From Chloroflexi bacterium 44-23 (GTDB lineage Bacteria > Chloroflexota > Anaerolineae > Anaerolineales > Anaerolineaceae), in the NCBI GenBank assembly GCA_001899005.1, contig MKUW01000007.1, forward strand, positions 186,001-250,000: a DNA stretch of 64,000 nt, read 5' to 3'. Shown one piece after another: positions 57,438 to 64,000 of the stretch (position 1 is the first letter of the stretch; each line of letters opens with the position of its first letter). The position numbers and the translations under genes were made by a program. Below the pieces are notes generated by a model. The model saw only the letters and a program-made list of their open reading frames with translations, had not been told where the DNA came from and made no database searches.

Positions 57438-58328
57438 TTATTCGTCGACAATATCATCATCATAATCATCGACGGGCAGGTCCTTAAGTTCGAAGCCAGC
57501 TTCTGCAGCATATTGACTTAACAACCAGCGAACATTATTTGTATGCAGAGTATCACCCAAACCAGCCAGGAGCACCGGTTCTTTTCCACATGAGACCACA
57601 TCAATTTCACTGGCTGCCTTTAAAGGGTTATTCGTTTTGAGTGCTGCACGCACTTTGGTTTTCAGAGTCTTTAAATAGTTTACATTTGCGCGAATCGATT
57701 CATCAATTTCCCCTCGCAAGATAATATCTCCATGCCCCTGAACAATATTTTCCAAGCCGAGATCACTAAAGGATTGAATGGTATCAATCAAAACATCTAT
57801 ATCGCCATTGATGAAGTATGGAATAGGCAAGAAAGCGTCGGCAGCGAATAATACCCGATCCTCCTCTACCAACACGGAAATGCCGTCAGCACTATGTCCG
57901 GGCGTAGGAAAAAGGGTAAGGTTTTTCTTGCCTACCCGAAGCGATAACGATCCGCTTTCAAAGGTGAGCTGAGGATAGACTAACTTAACCGATCGGAAAA
58001 TTGGATTCTGATGTTGGGCCGCTTCCAACGAAGCTGGACCATGTAACATTTGAAGTTGGCGGCAGAGCTCATGGCTAATGATTGTTGCTCCGGGGAATAT
58101 ATAGTTCCCCCATGTATGATCAGCATGATAATGGGTATTAATAATATATTGAACAGGAACATCCAATTGATCTTCTATAAAAGACCTCATTGCCAATGTT
58201 TCTTCCGGCACAGGCAAGGTATCAATTACGATTGCCCATTTAGGGCCGGTTACCACTCCAGCAGTAACCTGAGCATAAATTTCACTTTGAAACCAATAAA
58301 CATTTTCTGAAACGCGCTCTCGCTGCAT
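57438..58328 (-). CDS. MBL-fold metallo-hydrolase
   Basis: 296 residues. Metal site: NTHYHADHTWG (H-x-H-x-D-H), His in TPGHSADG, Asp in FAADAFLP and His in QGHGDIIL. The N-terminus VSENVYWFQ is typical of the glyoxalase-II/lactamase-B-like subgroup. Substrate not predictable (thioester, lactone or sulfur substrates are possible). An acidic tail DDYDDDIVDE ends the protein. Convergent with plsY. Confidence 0.88.
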   Translation of the reverse strand: MQRERVSENVYWFQSEIYAQVTAGVVTGPKWAIVIDTLPVPEETLAMRSFIEDQLDVPVQYIINTHYHADHTWGNYIFPGATIISHELCRQLQMLHGPASLEAAQHQNPIFRSVKLVYPQLTFESGSLSLRVGKKNLTLFPTPGHSADGISVLVEEDRVLFAADAFLPIPYFINGDIDVLIDTIQSFSDLGLENIVQGHGDIILRGEIDESIRANVNYLKTLKTKVRAALKTNNPLKAASEIDVVSCGKEPVLLAGLGDTLHTNNVRWLLSQYAAEAGFELKDLPVDDYDDDIVDE

Positions 58329-58743
58329 GCAGACTTATCTCCATAAAAAAGATGACGATAATTTATTGCAAAATAGAAGAATAGCATATTCAATTTAAAA
58401 TGTCAAAAAATCGTGTTTTTATGACTGATATACCTTTATAAAAGCTCCTCTTTTTCCATTTAGATACTTTCTTGAAACTGAGGAGGACGTGTAACGCCCG
58501 ACGAAGCATTCCTGCACGATTCGAGAAAGCTTGCTTCGCCCATCAGCCGACTTAGGCTGACAGAACCAGCCATTTTCATGTCGCCTTAGCCTATCAAGAT
58601 GTAAAGACTAAAAAAAAATAAGCTAATTATCTATTCCAAAATCACGGTAATCATACAAATCCGCCATTTGGTGGGTCAATGATCCACCCTGCTCACTTGA
58701 ATAGCAAGATGAACAAACACGATTTATGGAAATTAGATTTGCT
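58329..58743. other. Intergenic region with REP-like segment
   Basis: 415 bases between the MBL gene and the large surface protein gene, both on the minus strand. It contains the CGAAGCATTCC / GCTTGCTTCGCCC segment around 58500-58543 and a short hairpin GGTGGGTC-AAT-GATCCACC (58671-58689) that could end the surface-protein transcript. No gene is supported. Confidence 0.4.
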
Positions 58744-61443
58744 TTATCCGGGCAATTTCAAGATGCCTTTCTTCCATAAGAAGTATCCAACCAGTAAAAG
58801 AACACAAATTGCAATAATCGCACCCAATGCATAATAAACCCATCCAATGACTGGTTGATGTGATGATGAAGTTTCATTCCCTTTTTTAGTAGGCTTCGGA
58901 ACAGCAGAATGAAGCGGATTAGGCGATGGAGTAACTTGTAAGGTCTCATTCGGGTTAATGGTAACCGACGCTTGGGTTGAATCTGGGACAGGGTAGCTAC
59001 TTGCAGTACTACCAGGAACACTCGTATTTACCGGTCCGGGATAACCGCCCTCTCCTGAACCAGATTGAGTGGAGAAAATTGTTGGTCGCTGGCCATCAGT
59101 TGTGATTACCACTGTGGGACTATTGTTTGTTTGAGAGATGTGGAATATTGTCGTTCGACTGGGAAATGGAGTTCGAGAAGGAGTGAGTGAGCGAAAAGGA
59201 GTTCTTACCAGGGTTGGAGCGCGGTAACTCGTGCGGGATGGCGTGCGAGTCCTTGTGCTCGTGCGTGTAACTGTCCTGGTAGCAGTAACCGTAGGTGTAG
59301 TAGTGATACTGGCTGTTGAGGTTTGAGTAATTGTTGGCGAATTTGTGAAAGTGGGGGTTATAGTAGCGTACATAGGGGTGGCAGTGATAATATTTGAATA
59401 TACCGATTGAAAATTTGAGCCAACAATCTCCAGACGATATTCGTACACATGATTATTTGATACAGTCAAATCTTGAAACGAATAGGTTGAGCCTGTGGTA
59501 TTACTGCCAGTTCGGGAAATAAAAGGTGAAATTGAGGAGAAATCACTGTTGCCTTGTAGTCGCCGTTGGACGTAATAACCGGCCGTATTAAGTTCGCTGC
59601 TGGTTTGCCAACCTAGTGTGACAAGGCTATCGCCAGCGCTGGCTGTGAAGCTGGTTAGTACAACAGCAGCAGGGTTTCCATTGACTGCGATCACAAAAGG
59701 TGTGAAATTGAGATCGGAATTGATTCCCGGTCTTCCTGAGGAGTCAATTTGGGTGGTAATATTTTTGTTGACAAGATCGCAAGTTGTTGTTTGACCACTG
59801 GCACCATTTGCAAATGGACCTGATGGTGCCTGTCCGGTTGTGTCCCATCCACTGGTAATTAATTGGTTAGGATCAAACCACCACATTGGGAATAAGGCTT
59901 GATCATTTTGACCGCAGTAAGAAGCCGATTCGATGCTGGCTATGCAAGCATTGTTCAGGTTATATCGAATTGTAAGATTTAATGTAGAGGTTGTCGCCGT
60001 AGGATCAGCAAGAAAAATGTCATAGAAATTACTGCAAGGAATTAAATTATTCATTCCCGGGTTGACCAGAAAGGGAATACTGCCTGGACTGCTGCCATGG
60101 TTCACAATGAAGAGATCAAAATCTGGGTCAAACGGTGAATGTGAAACCGAAACCTGGTTTTCAAAAAATGATTGGGTTTGAGCATTAACAGTGACTTTTT
60201 CTACCTGTAAACCTGATGATGAAATACTGGAGAGGATTGGACTGCCAAGCTGTTTGCCAGATTGAAAACTACAATTTTGTGTAGCTGTGTCAGGGTTGAT
60301 ATTAAAGCCCCAATAGTTGTGATCGACAATTCCTTTACTTGCGCAATTCACTTGCGCACCACTACGGTTAGCATAAATGTTGTTGGCGGTAATGCGCAAA
60401 TCGCCATTACTGGAGTTTGAGATCCGGTTAACTGCATATCCACTATTATTGCTGATGGTAGAGCTCTGAATTGTAATAAGTGCATTTGCCTGACCGACTA
60501 AGATGGCGTCCTTACCAGAGGTGAGGACACTCGAAAGGATGTTTACAGGTTGCATATTATCGATCTGGATTAAGTTTCGACCAGGGTTGATGCAAGCACC
60601 GTCATTAATAGTGATATTTTCAAGAGTGAATCCAGAACTAACGGTTAGCATTGGTTGATTACAAGTGGTCCCGTCCGAAGTGATGGTTGCTTGTTGAATG
60701 CCTTTGATCGTAAGTGATTTGTCGATTATGATTGCATTGTTTTTTATGGAATAGATACCAATGATTTGAATGACACCTGCTGTATTAAGAGCATCAACCG
60801 CATCTTTAAGCCCCGTGCCAATTCCACCGGCCAGGTCGTCCCTTGAGTTGATAAAGCAAGGCAAATTTTGCGGACATTCATTCGCGTTTTGAGCGACAAA
60901 AACATTTTGAACGAGTGCCATTACCGGAACAAAAATAAAAGCCTGTTGGCTTTGAAACCAATTTGACCCATTGAATTCATATACTCTTAGGTAAACTGAC
61001 CCGTTGGATGTTGCTGTTTTACCCAGACGAAATGAAAAATCAAGGGAATCACCAAAATAAGCGTTTTGCAAAGCGCTGGAGACCCCAGCAATATTTTGAT
61101 ATCCAGATGGTGCGGGACCACAGTTGCTGCTGTCTATTGAATAACTTCCTGCTGTCAGTGTCCCAATGGGGTCAAATAAAAAATTGTTTACACTCCAATC
61201 TATGGGCGTATAAGCACACACCTGAACGTTCTTTTGTGAACCAGGTTGATATAAACCGAGGTCAAAAGAAGTTCGCATGTTAAGCCGCTGACCTGCGCTA
61301 CAACCTCCCGCAGGACAATATATTGGGCTGATAAACGTAATCACCGCAGATTTTAATGGCATTGCCGGAACGTTGGCGGAAGGAAACAGGAAGCCGATTA
61401 TTATGATTGAATTGATGATCCAGAATGCTATACGCTTCTTCAT
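58744..61443 (-). CDS. Large surface protein: beta-helix, FN3-like domain, Ser/Thr/Arg-rich stalk, C-terminal TM
   Basis: 899 residues. Signal peptide (1-28), then a Cys-containing N-terminal domain (PIYCPAGGCSAGQRLNMR). A right-handed beta-helix region (about 200-400; repeated I/V-x-N patterns such as ITIQSSTISNNSGYAVNRI) leads to an FN3-like domain (about 590-690; VTLGWQTSSELNTAGYYVQRR). Next is a Ser/Thr/Pro/Arg-rich stalk with TRTxTRT and SRTP repeats (about 690-800), and finally a membrane helix (about 868-892) with a basic end. The topology is that of a wall-spanning adhesin or polysaccharide-binding protein. Confidence 0.82.
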   Translation of the reverse strand: MKKRIAFWIINSIIIIGFLFPSANVPAMPLKSAVITFISPIYCPAGGCSAGQRLNMRTSFDLGLYQPGSQKNVQVCAYTPIDWSVNNFLFDPIGTLTAGSYSIDSSNCGPAPSGYQNIAGVSSALQNAYFGDSLDFSFRLGKTATSNGSVYLRVYEFNGSNWFQSQQAFIFVPVMALVQNVFVAQNANECPQNLPCFINSRDDLAGGIGTGLKDAVDALNTAGVIQIIGIYSIKNNAIIIDKSLTIKGIQQATITSDGTTCNQPMLTVSSGFTLENITINDGACINPGRNLIQIDNMQPVNILSSVLTSGKDAILVGQANALITIQSSTISNNSGYAVNRISNSSNGDLRITANNIYANRSGAQVNCASKGIVDHNYWGFNINPDTATQNCSFQSGKQLGSPILSSISSSGLQVEKVTVNAQTQSFFENQVSVSHSPFDPDFDLFIVNHGSSPGSIPFLVNPGMNNLIPCSNFYDIFLADPTATTSTLNLTIRYNLNNACIASIESASYCGQNDQALFPMWWFDPNQLITSGWDTTGQAPSGPFANGASGQTTTCDLVNKNITTQIDSSGRPGINSDLNFTPFVIAVNGNPAAVVLTSFTASAGDSLVTLGWQTSSELNTAGYYVQRRLQGNSDFSSISPFISRTGSNTTGSTYSFQDLTVSNNHVYEYRLEIVGSNFQSVYSNIITATPMYATITPTFTNSPTITQTSTASITTTPTVTATRTVTRTSTRTRTPSRTSYRAPTLVRTPFRSLTPSRTPFPSRTTIFHISQTNNSPTVVITTDGQRPTIFSTQSGSGEGGYPGPVNTSVPGSTASSYPVPDSTQASVTINPNETLQVTPSPNPLHSAVPKPTKKGNETSSSHQPVIGWVYYALGAIIAICVLLLVGYFLWKKGILKLPG

Positions 61444-61592
61444 GCGGTCGGGGCTCCACGCAATATTTGGATTATTTTACAGATAGATATGATTAAATTA
61501 TACAATCGCTAATTTATTTAATATTTGCGCTTGTTTTTGATAATAACATCAAAATGGTTGGGTTCACAACGTAAAGTGAAACAAATTAATAT

Positions 61593-62321
61593 TCAAAGGA
61601 TTTTGCTAAGGAATAGTTTCGTACGCTCGCGGGTTGGATTGGAAAAAAGTATGGCGGGTGTCGCCTCCTCGACGATCATGCCTTCATCCATCAGGATGGC
61701 CCTGTTAGCGGCAGCACGCGCGAACCCCATTTCATGAGAAACTACCACCATGGTCATGCCTTCTTTGGCCAGGTTTAACATGACATCTAATACTTCCTGA
61801 ATCATCTCCGGGTCGAGTGCGCTGGTTGGTTCATCAAAAAGCATGATTTTCGGATTCATGGCCAGGGCACGTGCTATTGCAACTCTTTGCTGTTGTCCTC
61901 CGGAAAGCTGCAAAGGGAAATTATAGGCTTTTTCAGGAATGCCGACTTTTTCTAATAACATCAAAGCATTATTTATGGCATCCTGTTTTTTCCGTTTGCG
62001 CACCACGGTTTGCGCCAGGGTCAGATTGTCAATCACGCGCAAATGTGGAAAAAGATTGAACTGTTGAAAAACCATTCCCACTTCAGTACGAACAGAATTG
62101 ATATTTTCAGCACTATCCAATGGGATCCCATCCACAATAATTTGACCCTGGTCAAACTCTTCCAATCGATTTATGCAGCGCAATAGAGTAGATTTCCCCG
62201 AACCGGATGGACCAATGATTACGACTACTTCGCCTTTGTCAATTTCCAGACTGACGCCGCGTAATGCCTTTACATGGCCGAAATGTTTATGCACATCTTG
62301 AATTTGTATAATGGGTGCCAT
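61593..62321 (-). CDS. glnQ: Polar amino acid ABC transporter ATPase
   Basis: 242 residues. Walker [11 protein letters not shown]-loop [11 protein letters not shown], signature [15 protein letters not shown], Walker [15 protein letters not shown]-loop VSHEMGFA. GlnQ-type ATPases energise uptake of polar amino acids. It is directly adjacent to the permease gene (stop of one, ATG of the next) and completes a binding protein-permease-ATPase operon. The long Ala-rich D-loop region is typical. Confidence 0.95.
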   Translation of the reverse strand: MAPIIQIQDVHKHFGHVKALRGVSLEIDKGEVVVIIGPSGSGKSTLLRCINRLEEFDQGQIIVDGIPLDSAENINSVRTEVGMVFQQFNLFPHLRVIDNLTLAQTVVRKRKKQDAINNALMLLEKVGIPEKAYNFPLQLSGGQQQRVAIARALAMNPKIMLFDEPTSALDPEMIQEVLDVMLNLAKEGMTMVVVSHEMGFARAAANRAILMDEGMIVEEATPAILFSNPTRERTKLFLSKIL

Positions 62322-63146
62322 TTAACGCTCCAAGCGAGTCTTGACTTCGATCCAATTGACAATCCTGGCGGAAAAAAGTGTCAAAACCAGATATAAGAGT
62401 GCAACCATGACCCAAGTATTTACCGGAATGAAGTTGGCGGCCATAAATTCGCGCCCACGACGGGTAATATCGGCCACTGCTACCACGCTTACAAGTGAAG
62501 AATCTTTCAGCAAGGTGATGAATTCGTTTCCCACCGGTGGAAGAATAACGCGCAGCGCTTGGGGTAAAATCACATAACGCATGGATTGCACGAAGGTCAT
62601 CCCCAGGCTGCGGGCTGCCTCCATTTGGCCTCTGGAAATGCTTTGGATGCCGGCCCGGTAGACTTCGCTCATATAGGCGGAATAGCAAAATGTTAAACCT
62701 AAAATGGCCATAAAAATAGGGTTAGCCCGATAACCTATCAGGCTGGGAATTGACAAAGCCTGACCTACACTCTGAATAACTGACGGAAATGCGAAATACC
62801 AAAACATGAGCTGAACCAGCAATGGTATTCCACGAATTACCTCTACATAAACCGTGGCTATACCTCGAATTATTGTTATTTTGGATAAGCGCGCCAATCC
62901 GGTGATCAATCCAAAGATGAGCACAAGCACAAATGAAACCAGTGTTGTAAAAATGGTGACACTAATTCCATCCGAAACAAAAAATAGAATTCGGCGGAAA
63001 GGATCTGGCTTGAAGGTGATTAAAATTATGATGAGTAAAATCACACCCATTAATAAAAACCACCAACGGTCAAATTTTATTTTCTCGTTAATTTCCTTTG
63101 GTGTGGTTTTCACGGGGGGAGGTTGGAAATGTTGCGAAGTGGCCAT
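62322..63146 (-). CDS. Polar amino acid ABC transporter permease
   Basis: I chose ATG 63146 (MATSQHFQPP) with GAGGG upstream; the frame extends to 63170. 274 residues. A soluble N-terminus of about 35 residues, then about five membrane helices. It has the His/Glu/Gly family signature VEVIRGIPLLVQLMFWYFAFP and the EAA loop EAARSLGMTFVQSMRYVILPQALR that contacts the ATPase. HisM/GlnP type. Confidence 0.93.
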   Translation of the reverse strand: MATSQHFQPPPVKTTPKEINEKIKFDRWWFLLMGVILLIIILITFKPDPFRRILFFVSDGISVTIFTTLVSFVLVLIFGLITGLARLSKITIIRGIATVYVEVIRGIPLLVQLMFWYFAFPSVIQSVGQALSIPSLIGYRANPIFMAILGLTFCYSAYMSEVYRAGIQSISRGQMEAARSLGMTFVQSMRYVILPQALRVILPPVGNEFITLLKDSSLVSVVAVADITRRGREFMAANFIPVNTWVMVALLYLVLTLFSARIVNWIEVKTRLER

Positions 63147-63192
63147 CAGAGAATTACCCTCGCATATCATTGAATATCAATTAATTTATAAG

Positions 63193-63220
63193 AGCCTGGG
63201 GTACATCCCCCAGGCTTTTT
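63193..63220. terminator. Hairpin between the binding-protein and permease genes
   Basis: AGCCTGGGG (63193-63201) pairs with CCCCAGGCT (63208-63216), 9 bp with loop TACATC, followed by T5 on the plus strand. On the operon (minus) strand it follows the binding-protein stop, and the U-rich tail is poor, so it probably attenuates rather than stops transcription, favouring excess binding protein. Confidence 0.65.
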
Positions 63221-63226
63221 AAAAAA

Positions 63227-64000
63227 CTACTGCCCTGTCAGATATTTTCCTGCCAGTTCAGTTAGAGTACCATCATCAATAACGGCTTGGAGGGCTGGGT
63301 TGATAATATCCACTAAATAGGATTTATCCTTACAAATTGCAATTCCATAAGACTCATTGGTGAATTTATCACCTACTGTTTCCAATTTATCAGGGTTTTG
63401 CGCAATGAAGCCGAGTGCGGTTGGGTAATCGGCGATCACAGCGTCGATTTGTCCATTAGCCAAATCCAGGAAAGCCAGGTCATAGGTATCATAAGGCTTG
63501 TAGGTTGTTCCTTCAATAGCTTTTGCTTCAATTTCACCGGTTGTTCCGAGCTGGGCACCAATTACCTTACCGTTCAAATCAGCTTTTGATTTAATTGAAT
63601 CCGTTCCTTTCTTAATTACGATGATTTGACCTGCATCGATATAAGGGTTGCTAAAGGCAAATTCTTTTTGCCGATCTTCTGTGATTGTGATGGCTGCGAT
63701 TGCCATGTCATATTGGCATTCCGATAAGCCGGCCAGCATTGGGTCAAATGGCAAATTGACGAATTCGTATTTAATATTGGCTTTCTGCGCAATCGCTTTC
63801 ATCAAATCGATATCAAAGCCGGTTAATTGCTTGGTCGCTTCGTCTACCATCTCAAAGGGAGGGAAGGTTGCATCAGTTGCAATGCGATAAACGACGTCAG
63901 GTCCAGGGTAACCAGCTGGCTCAGTGGTATTGATTGGCTCGTTTGGTGCCGGGTAACCTGCAACAGGGGTTGATTCCGGTGCAGGCGTTGGCTTACACGC
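63227..64000 (-). CDS. Amino-acid-binding lipoprotein of the ABC transporter, 5' partial
   Basis: The frame runs off the right edge; 257 codons are visible. It begins A-C-K-P-T-P, so a lipobox cysteine is probably just inside and the signal peptide is outside. A Pro/Gly linker with PAGYP and AGYPG repeats leads to an SBP_bac_3 domain: RIATDATFPPFEMVDE, TGFDIDLMKAIA, YDMAIAAITITEDRQKEFAFSNPY and GAQLGTTGEIEAK. It delivers polar amino acids to the permease/ATPase encoded downstream. Confidence 0.93.
   Translation of the reverse strand, partial: ACKPTPAPESTPVAGYPAPNEPINTTEPAGYPGPDVVYRIATDATFPPFEMVDEATKQLTGFDIDLMKAIAQKANIKYEFVNLPFDPMLAGLSECQYDMAIAAITITEDRQKEFAFSNPYIDAGQIIVIKKGTDSIKSKADLNGKVIGAQLGTTGEIEAKAIEGTTYKPYDTYDLAFLDLANGQIDAVIADYPTALGFIAQNPDKLETVGDKFTNESYGIAICKDKSYLVDIINPALQAVIDDGTLTELAGKYLTGQ

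Overview
The window looks like a chromosomal segment of a Chloroflexota bacterium, most likely class Anaerolineae. This is inferred from the content: surface proteins with long Thr/Pro-rich linkers, lipoproteins with CBM9-like domains, YkuD L,D-transpeptidases, a tandem-domain ThyX, a short IF-2 and a multi-GAF sensor kinase. No rRNA, tRNA, CRISPR array, prophage or insertion sequence was recognised. The left and right edges cut through a TrmA/RumA-type RNA methyltransferase and an amino-acid-binding lipoprotein.

Region 1 (about 1.0-12.9 kb) is accessory DNA with a Firmicutes-like flavour. It holds a lipid-anchored substrate-binding/7TM sensor that lacks a kinase core (1610-4072), a separate kinase (4065-5501) and a NarL/LuxR response regulator (5494-6111). 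Flanking them are two degenerate stand-alone receiver proteins (1164-1547, 9507-9884), a large lipocalin-like lipoprotein (6509-8713) and a small unknown protein (8817-9344). A TACC-N7-GGTA dyad lies upstream of both the first gene and the lipoprotein gene, so the regulator may control the whole cluster. A frameshifted SnoaL-like gene, a zinc-free MDR oxidoreductase and an ANT(6)-like nucleotidyltransferase follow.

Region 2 (13-31 kb) is largely cell envelope and signalling. It has a CBM9-like lipoprotein, a CnoX-type thioredoxin, two L,D-transpeptidases overlapping an amidase, a flavin reductase paired with AMMECR1, a DUF4013-like membrane protein, a glycosidase-like protein in an operon with two c-di-AMP receptor paralogues, a large class A PBP, a decayed DNA-methylase-like protein and a CPBP protease.

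Region 3 (31-46 kb) has an RfaH/NusG paralogue with a 1327-residue GAF histidine kinase, a fungal-type cytosine deaminase and a thioredoxin-like protein. The reverse-strand translation operon nusA-rnpM-infB-rbfA-nrnA-truB-ribF follows, ending in a tandem-domain thyX.

Region 4 (46-64 kb) has a GH13 glucosidase, an Ldh-type oxidoreductase, a flotillin/NfeD pair, gyrB, membrane proteins, a JAMM peptidase, plsY, an MBL hydrolase, a large beta-helix surface protein and a polar amino-acid ABC transporter operon.

The most novel signal is non-coding. Three intergenic elements of 89-91 nt (23621-23709, 29596-29685, 51612-51702) share a 5' block, an internal UUGAG-like loop and a pyrimidine-rich 3' strand while their helices vary, which fits an undescribed structured RNA family.
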